This document shows, one piece after another, positions 35,051 to 44,994 of a DNA stretch of 64,000 nucleotides. The stretch comes from Dryomyza anilis (Eukaryota; Arthropoda; Insecta; Diptera; Dryomyzidae): the NCBI GenBank assembly GCA_951804985.1, contig OX638134.1, forward strand, positions 4,340,001 to 4,404,000, in the 5' to 3' direction. Under the pieces are notes generated by a model that worked only from the letters and a program-made list of their open reading frames with translations, searched no databases and was not told the origin of the DNA. Both the position numbers and the translations under genes were made by a program. The stretch's first letter is position 1, and every line of letters starts with the position of its first letter.

Positions 35051-35888
35051 GAAGTACACAGTTAAAATGTACTTTTTTAATACCATTTTATTTGAGTAAT
35101 TCAAATGTTTGACAATCAAAATTCATTTATAATGAATTCAAGTCGTTTAATATACGTTAAATTTTATTAAAACATCGAACTCTAAGATCCAGTTTTCTGT
35201 CACATTTTCAAATTAAACTTAGTTTAAACCAGATGTCATTTCGTTTATAATCAACATATTACAAGAAATCGTTTGAACTGATTTCTAATTGTCATTTCGT
35301 ATGTAAAATTTAGAAATATTCCGCCGTTTGGTTTAGGAACTATAGAAATTTTAAAAAAATTAAAAAGTTTAAACTAAGTTCAAACTTTTACTGAATAACT
35401 GGACCTAAAATAAGTAAAAACCATATCGCTTGAATAGAAATTTTTATAAGATTTGAGATTTGCCTCAAAATGTAGTTAATTTTATAATTTTCTAATAATA
35501 TAAAAAATAATAATAAAATATATATCTTAAAATATATGTCAAATATATGAAAAATATATGTCAAATATATGACCATATCGAATTTTATTATTTCAAAAAT
35601 GCTACAATTTTAAAACTTTTCTACAATAATACAATTCATTTATAAAATATAAAAACGTTCAGTGGTTAATTAAGTGATATATCAGACACTACTTTAACGA
35701 TAATTCTTTTCTGATAAATTTATTTAAATGTTTTCTAAGAAAACATTTCCGACACAAAACTTTCTTTTCAAAACTCCTTGTGTGTTTTGTAAGGTTTGTT
35801 GTCTGAATAAAAACTTATATTCAGACAACAAAGCTAAGACAAATAGTTTATTCCTTACCTTATCTAACATTGTTCAAGTCTTTCATTA
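35051..35888. other. AT-rich DNA with two small hairpins
   Basis: 35726-35748 is an 11-bp-stem hairpin (AAATGTTTTCT and AGAAAACATTT around one base). 35795-35832 is a hairpin with a perfect 15-bp stem (TTTGTTGTCTGAATA) and an 8-base loop. No gene. Confidence 0.55.
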
Positions 35889-36199
35889 TACCCAGCAAGC
35901 AAAACGATAATTTTACGATATCGAAACGATATCATTTACAGGCTAAAATTGTCATTTTCGATAATCAATAATGCTACGAAAACGATAGAGTTTTCGATAA
36001 AAACGAACCTGTCTAAAACGATATCGTTGTTTTTGTCGTTAAAGATATCGAGATAAGATCATAAATGGATTTATTTTCGATAAACAAATTTTATTTGTTC
36101 AGAAATGTTTATTTTTTGACAAAAATTATGTCTGTTTTATATCTGAAATTTATCATTATTTTATCGAATTTAAAAATTATCGTCAAATGGTTTGTAGGG
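35889..36199 (+). mobile_element. CGATATCG-rich MITE, copy 1
   Basis: Begins TACCCAGCAAGCAAAACGAT and ends TTTGTAGGG. Rich in ACGATATCG and TTTCGATAA motifs. It matches 38370-38698 over its whole length in the same orientation. The ends of copy 2 (TACCCAGCAAA and the complement of TACCCTACAAA) form short terminal inverted repeats; those of copy 1 are slightly damaged. Confidence 0.82.
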
Positions 36200-37180
36200 A
36201 TAGTGTAGATTTCTATTAGGGTTTTCAGTAATTAAAAAATATTTATTAAAAATATTTGACTGATATAAAATTAAAAGAGGTATTAAGAAATATTTTCAGA
36301 AATAATTGTAAAATATATTCTTTACTTCATTTACAATTGTAAATGAAGTTTGTATCCCAAACAATTGAAATAATGTAAATAAGTGTACCATAGAATAATT
36401 GAAATAGAAGAATTACGGAAATTTGTATCTTGAACATTTAAAAACGAAAACTTCTTATGAGGAAAACTGAAATAGTCGAAAATTTGTGTCGAGGAAAAAC
36501 AGAAAAAGTCGAAATCTTTTGTTTTTGAAAAATATATTGTTCGAACATAAAGTCTTCATTTCCCTAAAAAAAACATGTATATAAAAATGTAAATGTGGGC
36601 CTAAGAAAAACTGAAAAAATCAAAAATATGTACCGAAAAAAGATAAAACGGATTTCACACATGTTTCAGCATGAAGAAAACTCAAATTATTAAAAATATA
36701 TTTTTGGGAAAACTATTTCCATAATAATAAATATAATATACGCTAAAAAGAGAGAAAACGGAATGTGTAAATTAATTAAGTAAGTACATTAAAATTCCAA
36801 AAAAATTAAATAAATCCAAAATTTGTGGGTAAAAAAAATAGTCATAGTATTCGGTTAAAAATGTACTTGGTTAAGTGAATAATTGTCTGGTAATACTTAG
36901 AATTGAACAATACCTAAAAAATTCAAAACGGTATTTATAAAAATTGAATTCGTTTAAAAAGTATTATGGAGAAACAAAAATATAGGGAAGTATTGCATTT
37001 GAAAGAATTTTTTTGTATTTGAAGTATTAATCTGATTCAAAAAATGTTGTAAACTTGTGTCTGCAAAAAACTGTCATATCAAGAATTGATTTCGATTAAA
37101 AGATTTTTGCATGATACTACGAAAAACTGTATGTGAAGAATTTTCTGGTAATAAAATTTAAGTACATTTGTTGAATACAA
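36200..37180. other. AT-rich DNA with a 26-bp palindrome and a degenerate repeat
   Basis: 36324-36349 is a perfect 26-bp palindrome centred on CAATTG. At 36400-36760 a loosely repeated pattern GAAAAACTGAAA...TCGAAAATTTGTR recurs about every 60 bp. No coding frame supported. Confidence 0.55.
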
Positions 37181-37620
37181 AAAATAGTAGCAAAGTAGCA
37201 TTTGACACTCAACACTGACTTCATTCGCAAAGCATTCGTTTGACCAATCAAAACGTTCGGCGCACACGATGTACTAAGTACTGCAATTCGTTAGAATTTA
37301 ACGAATACGATTTAACGTTGTCTTCGGTTTTACGGTGAGTCAAATAACTGTCGCTGTGACAGTTTGACGTTCGGCGTTAGTCTGTTTGTCGTTTTGTTTA
37401 TTTGTTGCATACATCGCGACGTATGTAGTAGTTCGATGTTGTTTTAGGCAGCAAATTAGTTTGGTTTTGAGGTGCGTCGTATGTTCGTTGATAGAAGGTA
37501 GCAGTTTTAGGTAATAAGAGTGAGGTAGCGCAAAGTGATAGTGGGTGGTAATTGTGCGAATTGTAAAAGGGGTTAAGGTGTCCTTAAGGGTAGGAAGTGC
37601 GTTAAAATTGGCGTTGTTTT
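37181..37620 (+). other. GC-richer island with a strong plus-strand donor
   Basis: TTTTACG is followed by GTGAGTCAAAT, with GTGAGT at 37335-37340, a good 5' splice site after a GC-richer segment (CGTTCGGCGCACACG). It could be the end of a first exon, but no TATA box or acceptor could be paired with it. Confidence 0.28.
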
Positions 37621-38369
37621 GATAAGACTTTTGTTATTTGACAGTTTTCGATAAAAATATATTATCTACATTTTTTTTCGATATTTATTAATGATAAGAA
37701 TGCTGATTAAAAAACTACAACTTATTTAGAAATTTAATTATGATGATTTGGACGTCGCAAAAATGAAAGTAGATTATTATGTTTATTACAAAATTTGAAA
37801 TATAAAATTAGGAAAACTTTAAAAATAAAATAAAATTAGTTACATTAAATGTTTGATTTAAATAAATTAATTTGTTCTGTAGTTAATGTGCTTTGCAAAT
37901 AAATACCTTCACACCTGTATAAATGAATATATTGTGTTTTTTATTTTATTTATTTGTTCTATGTTTATTTACATTAAACCAAATTATAAACCAATTTAAA
38001 AAATATATAAATAAATATTATCGCTGTACCGCAAATAATGAGCATGCAAAATAAAATAAAACAACATAAAAATTGGGTTAATGAGTTCAATGACCGTCAA
38101 ATAAGCTTTTTCCGTCTTCGTTCGGTCGTAAATAGATAAAATTTGTTTTTGCCATTTCTACGTAAATCTTATGAAAATATTTTGTAGTTTTTTTATTGAA
38201 AGTGAGAGTAGGTTAGTTTATTTGTGTGAGATTTGCATGCATTAGTATGTGTGCTTTTACTTGTTAGTTCTACTGTGTAAAAGATGCGTGAGATACACGT
38301 GCCACGTTTTGCAGAAAAATAAAATTAACAGAAAGACTAGTTTTTCCTGATAATGGAAAATTTTGTCAA
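37621..38369. other. AT-rich DNA, no gene seen
   Basis: Contains one TTCTATGTTTA motif (37967) and GAGTTCAATGACCG (38080), the latter shared with the island at 34917. No gene. Confidence 0.5.
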
Positions 38370-38698
38370 TACCCAGCAAACTAAACGATAATTTACGATA
38401 TCGTTTATAGACTGAAATAGTCGTTTTCGATAATCTATAATGATACGAAAACGATAGGGTTTTGGATATAAAAGAACCTATCTAAAATGATATCGTTGTT
38501 TTTGTCGTTATAGATATCGAGATGATATCATAAATGGCTTTATTTTCGATAAACAAATTTTATTTGTTCAGAAAATTTTATTTTTTGACAAAAAGTCTAA
38601 AGAAAACGCAATTAAATTTTCAAATCCTTTCAGTTTTATATCTAAAATTTATCATTATTATATCGAATTTAAAAATTATCTTCGAATAGTTTGTAGGG
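38370..38698 (+). mobile_element. CGATATCG-rich MITE, copy 2
   Basis: Direct repeat of 35889-36199, 329 bp against 311 bp. The difference is mainly a short insertion near 38595-38635. Terminal inverted repeats are TACCCAGCAAA and the complement of TACCCTACAAA. No coding capacity. Confidence 0.84.
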
Positions 38699-38832
38699 TA
38701 GGGACATTTTGATAGTAGACAAATTATATTCGGTCAAAACCGGACCACATTATGTGAAAATGTTGTAAAGAGGTCACCTCCTTTTTTGGAGTACCCATAT
38801 GTTGTATAAGTCGGTGTACCGAATTTATATAT

Positions 38833-39300
38833 AACTAGCAGGAACCCTTGCTTCGCTGTGTACGTTTTTTATAGGTACTTATTGTAAATGTTGTAACAAA
38901 AACAAAAATAATTCTCCGCTAAAACAACTTTTTTCAAAGGCGATTCTTCCTTGGACTGTTCTTCCCCGTAGAATTCTTCTCTGTAGTATTCGTCTCCGTA
39001 GTATTCTTCCCAGTAGATTTCATTCCCGTGAAATTCTTCCCCGTAGAAAGCTTTTCCGTTAAATTCTTCTCCGTCGAGTTTTTCCCAGTAGAAGTTTTAG
39101 TGTGGTGAGTTTCAGTGTGGTGAGTTTTAGTGTGGTGAGTTTTAGTATGATGACATTAGGTGTGATGAGTTTAGGTGTGGTGAATTTCGGTGTGGTCAGT
39201 TTAGGTGTGGTGAATTTCGGTGTGGTTAATTTTTCGTAGTGGTGAGTTTGAAGTTTTTTGGGGTAGTTAGTACCCTGGTGTGAAATATCTTGGAAATACA
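38833..39300. repeat. Element with 18-bp and 15-bp minisatellites
   Basis: Starts ACTAGCAGGAACCCTTGCTT and CGCTGTG, which resembles the ACTAGCAGACCCG..CTTCGCTG signature of dispersed repeats in many animals (my recollection, not checked). It is followed by an 18-bp minisatellite (TTCTTCCCCGTAGAATTC type, 38945-39090) and then a 15-bp one (TTTAGTGTGGTGAGT type, 39095-39238). The minus frame 39304-39059 is the translated 15-bp repeat. Confidence 0.8.
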
Positions 39301-39589
39301 CCATATTTCAAATGTACCTTCTATGGTAAACATTTTTGGGGAACCATTAATGAATTAGCACAAACATGTTTAACGTAAAGAGATTGTTAGAAAAATAATT
39401 GCAAACTTCTCACCTAAAAGTAACCCATAGATATTAGTATTACTTATATGAGGTATATGTACAAAAATTGCGAATAACAGGCCACAGACCCACTGATCAA
39501 GTTCCTTTTCAATACCAGACAGTGTAGGCGAACAAATAATATAAATTCTAAGTTCCATTGATCTAGCTATTTTCTTTTTATTGTAATCA

Positions 39590-39778
39590 TGATTTCGACA
39601 TGCAAATAGACCGCCGGATATCACTAAATAGACGCAAATACTGTCGTACGAAAAATGTTTTCTATGAAAATATGTTGACAATCGATGGAATCGAACACGG
39701 AATCTTTCGGTTTGTAATACTATTCAACAACGAATTGTGGTTCAATGCACTAACCAATCGAGCTACCGAAAGTAACCA
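39590..39778 (-). mobile_element. tRNA-derived SINE, diverged copy
   Basis: On the minus strand GGTAGCTCGATTGGTTAGTG (box A, near 39768-39749) and GTGTTCGATTCCA (box B, 39698-39686) frame a tRNA-like head. It continues into CATAGAAAACATTTTTCG, the body motif also present in the SINE at 33321-33007. The 3' end is not clear. A 103-codon minus frame (39681-39370) starts in it and is not recognised. Confidence 0.75.
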
Positions 39779-40175
39779 CACATACCACTACTTTTTTATT
39801 GAAAACTTTAGTTTTGTGTTTAAAATTATCAGATAAAAATATTAATTAGTTGGATCCGTACGAAAAAATGTAGAAACCTAAAAACATCGAATATTAAAAA
39901 GCCTTAGCAAAAATTTATGGCCGCAAAAATAAATATTGAAAAGCAAGAATATGTCGAAAAATTTTGCAACGTATGAGGGACAATACTTGTTTTTCAAAAG
40001 GAACAAACTAAACAGGACCAAAATGATGAGGTCATGATCTACTCTATTTATCAATCTTTGCCTGTCTATAATTAAGGTCGAATCACGATTACAGGAAAAC
40101 CAGACTAACTATATAAGTAAAAACTAGATAAATATAAACTGTATAAATAAAAACTAGATAAATAAAAATTACTTG
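39779..40175. other. AT-rich DNA, no gene seen
   Basis: Short direct repeats AACTAGATAAATA near 40120-40165, next to the MITE. No gene. Confidence 0.5.
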
Positions 40176-40441
40176 TAAAGGTTTTTCAACAGGGACGCTA
40201 CAAAAGTAGAGCGACAGTGACAGTAAACGACGCCATATTTCTTGCCGCTCTTTTGACATTTCTCTTCAGTAAGGTTTGCCATTTCATGATGGAAAGATAT
40301 ACGAATTCGAATTTCAGTAGTAAATTTTAATAATTTCGACTCGTTGTTTCGACTCGTATATCTTTCCATCATGAAATGGCAAACCTTACTGAAGAGAAAT
40401 GTCAAAAGACTTTTGTAGCGCTCTTATTGAAAACCCCTTTA
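40176..40441 (+). mobile_element. Foldback MITE with a perfect 55-bp inverted repeat
   Basis: Inner arms 40250-40304 and 40354-40408 are perfect reverse complements over 55 bp, around a 49-bp spacer. Outer terminal repeats (40178-40206 and 40410-40439; AAGGxGTTTTCAAxAxGGxCGCTACAAAAG type) are imperfect. TA dinucleotides flank the element, which would fit a TA-target MITE. A truncated copy in the opposite orientation is at 24189-24458. The 78-codon minus frame here is a by-product of the arms. Confidence 0.92.
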
Positions 40442-40726
40442 TAAGTTCTCTTACTGTTATTATAAATTGGCGTGATCGGTTGAGTAGTAACCTGTGGTTC
40501 TAGCACTTTTCTACTTAAACCGCATATAATTCTGAAATATGTAGGATAATTTTGATGACATTTTTTATAAATTATTACAAATTTAATATATTCTAAAACT
40601 AGATGTTTTTATTAGAATTCGTAATATATTAGTAGATTTATTTTAAATTATCAAAAAAAAATTCTATGTTTTATCTCTTGCCCTACATTTACTCCACAAC
40701 GGTATCTACCATCTATACGAACTCAC

Positions 40727-40843
40727 CCGCCAAAACACGACCAATCAGACGCTCTGTATCGTCGATATGCTTCGCATTCGCGAACAGATCCTCGCGACTG
40801 CCGACTGTCATTTCGATGGCTGCAATGATGTGTTCAGCACTTG
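40727..40843 (-). CDS. Candidate internal coding exon (117 nt) of a long minus-strand gene
   Basis: On the minus strand, TTTACTAAG precedes the segment (acceptor, AG at 40845-40844) and CGG/GTGAGT follows it (donor at 40726-40721). Within it one frame is open for 39 codons with codon use typical of fly genes (GTC, ATC, CTG, GAG, AAG, TTC preferred). The predicted peptide starts S-A-E-H-I-I-A-A-I-E-M-T-V-G and continues with a charged, helix-like stretch containing REDLF, HIDDTERLIG and RVLA. The frame is closed by TAA just upstream and by TAG 3-4 codons past the donor, so it is open only between the splice sites. Length is a multiple of three, phase 1-1. The acceptor has a mediocre pyrimidine tract. 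I do not recognise the protein. A decayed retrocopy is the main alternative. The three ratchet sites on the same strand support a real exon. Confidence 0.5.
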
Positions 40844-41469
40844 CTTAGTAAACGAAGGTTTAACGAAACTTTTGACAGTATTGCTGGTTGATTTGACAAA
40901 TAATTTGTAAAACGGCTGCAGCACTTTAATGTTTTAAACACTTTCAAGTGGATTTTTGCTAATTTCACTAATGTTTTTTTGTATTAATTTTTGACTAAAA
41001 TGTTTTTGTTATTAATTGGCAGCTGTGGAGATAACAGTTTTTCAAATATATGGCACCATAGAACATACAGATTATTTTACTCAATAATTTGACTAAATTT
41101 TATATTTTTAATTAATAAATTTTCACTAATTTATTTGCTAAAATAAACATAGAATTATTTTTTTTTTTAATTATCACAAAATCAGCTCAGTGTTTTTTTG
41201 TTAGCTGCTGCAAGTTTCTTTCGGGTTTTATTTTTTTGTAGACTTTTATGCATTTTCACGTTGAGTGCGTTGTAGATTTAAGCATGGTTTTTCAGGTTGC
41301 TAACTTGAAAACTGCGTTATTATTTTAAGCATAAAAAAATGCATAAAATTTTGAAAATTTATTTCAATTTTTTACGAGTCTTTTTGTTCTCACTATGGCA
41401 ACAAATAACTAGTATTTTTTTAAATAAATTTTTAATTTTTTTTTTGAAAAAAATGTTTTTGAAAAATTC
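40844..41469. other. AT-rich DNA upstream (minus sense) of the candidate exon
   Basis: Presumed intron. A GCTGCAGCAC patch at 40914-40926. A plus frame at 41339-41557 is not coding-like. Confidence 0.5.
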
Positions 41470-42140
41470 GCAAAATTATTTAGAATTTTATGCGGCCGCA
41501 CACAACAAATCTGATGCTTCTGTCAAGCGAAACCAACCAAAGTTGAATAAACGCTGAACAACATGTGCTCGCAACAAAGCTCTTTGCTGCTAGACGCGAG
41601 CTTTCGCAGCGACTGTACAACAACAACAACCAAAAGAACAACAGCGCAGCAACTGCAAAAAGCGCTTCCTTCAAACAACAATTTGCAAAAATGCTTTTCA
41701 TACATGTTTCATACCAAAAGCTTACAACGCAACATGTTGTAGTGCTGAGACTAAAAAAAAAGCTTTAGCTGGCCGACTTGGCCCACTTTTTGTTTACAAG
41801 TTCAAATCTTTTGCTGCGCTTTGCACGACGACAAACGAACTGAGTTGATTGAACTTGTTGTTGAGTTTTTGTTGTTGCCGCTGTTGCTGCTGCTTGTTTT
41901 GCATTGAAACTAGCAGTAACAACAAACGCGGCAAAAAAGCTTTATTTTTTTTGCATATTAGAAAAGCGCTTTTTATTTGGCATCTAGCATTTCACAGTAT
42001 AAAAAAGCTTTTTTTGACAACTGTCACTTTTAAAAAGCTAACTTTTAATTTGTTTGAAATGTAAGCTTTCATATAAAATTAGAAAGCTTTTGCAATTTGC
42101 ATATGCAACGTGCTAAATTTGTTGTCAAATAAAAGGTTTT
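41470..42140. other. Island with CAA/TTG tracts and clustered AAAGCTTT motifs
   Basis: 41475-41900 is GC-richer with GCGGCCGC (41492), CAACAACAAC tracts and, on the minus strand, TCAGTTCGTTTG near 41843. From 41595 to 42090 the palindrome AAAGCTTT or its parts occurs many times (for example near 41720, 41935, 42006, 42085). Overlapping frames on both strands do not look coding. Confidence 0.4.
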
Positions 42141-42644
42141 GAAAAGTTTAGCAACTTCAATTGTTCAAAATTGCTGACGTTTGTTGCTGCTGCCTTTGTG
42201 TTGTCCCTGAACTAGTGCAACGACATAGTACAATTGCTGTTGCACTCCAACAACCACCCACCCAACCTAAGTTTGGTTTTGTCTTCATTCACCACCTTCA
42301 CAACACCTGTGACAGTATTTTGTTGTTGTTTGATAGCGTTGGCAACATTGGTAGGGAAGGCCAAAAGTGGCACCAACCAAATACCTAGAACAACAACTGC
42401 CAACGGGCAGTTGCAACAACAATATCGCAACTAAAAATAACCCGCACTAGCAACAGCAACATTCATGAAGTGCCGTGACATGTTTTTTTTTCAGTGTGAC
42501 GGGTCTTGGGGGGTACTTCGAAGGTACAACGAGAGTTCAATGACGTTCAGCGACATTTTGCACTACAAGTGATGGAAGCCAAAACTTCCAAGGCACCAAA
42601 TGAGATACGTATTATTAAAATATTTGATAAAAAAAACTAAAATC
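42141..42644. other. GC-richer island with TTG/CAA tracts
   Basis: Frames on both strands at 42161-42434 overlap and cancel as coding evidence. TTCAATGACGTTCAGCGAC at 42536 shares GTCGCTGAA (complement) and TTCAATGAC with the islands near 31480, 34910 and 38080. Confidence 0.4.
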
Positions 42645-43790
42645 TGACTTTTTAGTTAAAAATAGAATTTTTAATGACAAATTTAATTTTGAGGTAGAAA
42701 ATTGAATTTTTAGTGAAAAATTGAATTTCGATTGAAAAATATTTGAAGTAAAATAATTTTAACTAATTTTTAGTGAAAAATTTAATTTAGTATAAAAAAA
42801 TGATTTAGTGAAAAATTTAATTTTTTAAGACATTTGGGTTCAGTTTCAGTTTAATTCAGTTTAAAGTGAAAATTTTCATTTTTAGTGAAAAATTAAATTT
42901 TGGTTGTAAAAATTATTTTTGTATTAAAATTTAGTTTTGAGTGGTTGGTTTTGAGTCAAAAATAATATTTTGAGTGAAAATTTTGGTTTTGATTGAAAAA
43001 ATAATATTTTTAGAATACATTGAATTTTGAGTAAAAATTTGAATTTTGAATGAAAATTTCAATTTTTAGTGAAAATTTAATTTTGAGTGAAAAATTTAGT
43101 TTTAAGTGAAAATTTTAATTTTGAGTGAAAAATTTAGTTTTGAGTGAAAATTTTAATTTTGGGTGAGAAATTAAATTTTGTGTTTAAAATTATTTTTAAA
43201 TTAAATGTTGAGTGAACATTGGAATTTTGAGTGATATGTTAAATTTTGAGTGAAAAGTTAATATTTAAAAAAAAAAATTTAATCTTGAGTGAAAAACTTT
43301 TTTTTTAACGAAAATTTGAATCTTGAGTGAAAATTTGAATCTTGAGTAAAAAATTGAATTTTGAGTGAAAAATTGAAATTCGAGTGAAAAATTGAATTTG
43401 AGTGTAAAATTGAAATTTGAGTGAAAAATTAAATTTTGAATGAAATATTTAATTTTATGTTAAATTTCTGTCAAAATTGAATGAGTGATAAATTAAATTA
43501 TGAGTGAAAAATTTAATTTTAAATGAAAAATTTAATCTTGAGTGAAAAACATTATTTTGAGTGAATAATTTAATTTTGAGTAAAATTTTGTGGATTATGA
43601 GTGAAAATGGAAATTTGGGTGAAATATTAATTTTGAGTGGTATATTTTAAAATTTATAAAAATGGAATTTTGAGTGAATTTAAATTATGAGTGATACATT
43701 TAATTTGGGTAAAGCATTTTTTGTATTTAATAAAAATGAAACTTTTTCTTCTTCATTCATTGTGAAATATTAAATTATGAGTGAAATATT
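42645..43790 (-). repeat. S19 satellite array R2 (reverse, GAGTG variant)
   Basis: Reverse-orientation S19 in which many units read TTTTGAGTGAAAAATT, i.e. the CACTCAAAA variant of the forward unit. Diverged, with indels. The same variant dominates forward array F4. Confidence 0.9.
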
Positions 43791-43849
43791 TTTTTTTTTT
43801 CAATCATTTTAAACAATTTAATTATAAACAATTTGTATAATTTAAAATT

Positions 43850-44110
43850 ATCTGCAGTATTAGCCTTTGAGCTGTGTTTTTCATTCGCTTGAACTTTTCA
43901 ATAACTTTTGAGTTCACCAACTTCGATCAACAGCAATCAGTAGTCAGCGTCGATATGTGTTCAATGCTGCCAAATCGCGTGAATGGCTTTTTGCAAAACA
44001 TTGACTAATCTTGGTCGATGTTGGAATTGCGCCTGCGCTGCACACCCACTGTAGCTTTAACACTTTGATGCCCATTGTACCCAAAACGGGATTGCTTTGT
44101 TTAAATAAAT
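43850..44110. other. Single-copy island between arrays R2 and F4
   Basis: GC-richer, for example GTCAGCGTCGATATG and TTGCGCCTGCGCTGC (44026). No frame recognised. Confidence 0.4.
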
Positions 44111-44439
44111 GACTAAGTTCGTTGTATAAATTAAGAACGTATTCATCGGAACGATGCTATTTTTGTATATATCAGGGTTATTATTATTTACAAATTCTTG
44201 ATATTTTATATTTTAAGAGAATACACATTTTTGGGCATTAATGGGTTAATTTTTTATTTGAATAAATTGACTCGAATCACTTTGAATCTATTGTTTTAGA
44301 CAGACCTCGTCGTTATCGTGTGGCACAAATGCTGCGAAGGTGGCCACATGTTAAAAAAAATTAAAAATGTGGCAATAATTAATATGCAATTTGTTTTTCT
44401 ATTTGTTGTTGTAAAGTGGGTGTGAATTATGAAACAGAT
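44111..44439. other. AT-rich spacer
   Basis: No feature beyond a GC-richer patch at 44300-44350. Confidence 0.5.
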
Positions 44440-44870
44440 TAATTGAAGAGTGGGCGTAAAGTGGTGCCTGGTCGCGTTATTGAGGCGCTGAACCTGTCGC
44501 TCAGCAAAACTCTCCGATTTGTCGCCTGCAACGAGTTAAACGAACTGCGTCAATTTCTTGCCTCATTTTCAAGGACACCACGCGGCACGAGACCCACACA
44601 GTCCCACAAACAGATATGTTTTTCATATATATATGAGTCGTACAAACCGCCGCGTGGTCCCCGGCTTAAATGCAGAGCTCTGCTCTGAGTCGTCGTTTGT
44701 ATTTGACTCGTTCGTTGCCTTGTCCCTCTTTTGAATGCATTCAGTTTTTAATTTTGTATCGCTCACTTTTTCATGTTTTGTTCTGTAGAAACAACAAAAA
44801 TAAAATAAAGTGGCACAAACGTCGTTGCCACTTTGCCCCCAGCGGCATCATAAGTCATGTGTAATCATTG
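44440..44870 (+). other. GC-rich island with an 81-codon plus frame
   Basis: A frame at 44443-44688 has balanced codon use (for example a stretch reading VVPGRVIEALNLSLSK and later ELNELRQFLASF) but no domain I know. The ATATATATGAG and GCAGAGCTCTGC (perfect 12-bp palindrome, 44671-44682) follow. No convincing splice sites. Could be a 5' exon or regulatory DNA. Confidence 0.28.
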
Positions 44871-44994
44871 AACCTTTCGTAGAAAAATTAAAAAGAACTT
44901 TGAAGCAATTCTGATGGTTTTTGTTAATTGAAATGGAAAAGTTTTTTTTTTTTGATTTTTTAAACGATTAATATTTTTTTTTTAAATTGTTTTC

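Noticed and set aside
39059..39304. 81-codon minus frame with repeated TTPKLTTPKF
   Set aside because: Translation of the 15-bp minisatellite.
39400..39440. Fourth ratchet-like site on the minus strand (TACTAAT branch, TTTTAG fused to GTGAGA at 39414/39413)
   Set aside because: The pyrimidine tract is weak, GTGAGA is a poorer donor, there is no second GTAAGT within 60 nt, and it lies only 1.3 kb from the candidate exon. Kept as a possibility only.
24220..40405. Two similar minus-strand frames (69 codons at 24429-24220, 78 codons at 40405-40169) that could be taken for a conserved small protein
   Set aside because: Both are read from the inverted arms of the same foldback MITE, and similarity extends over non-coding parts of the element.
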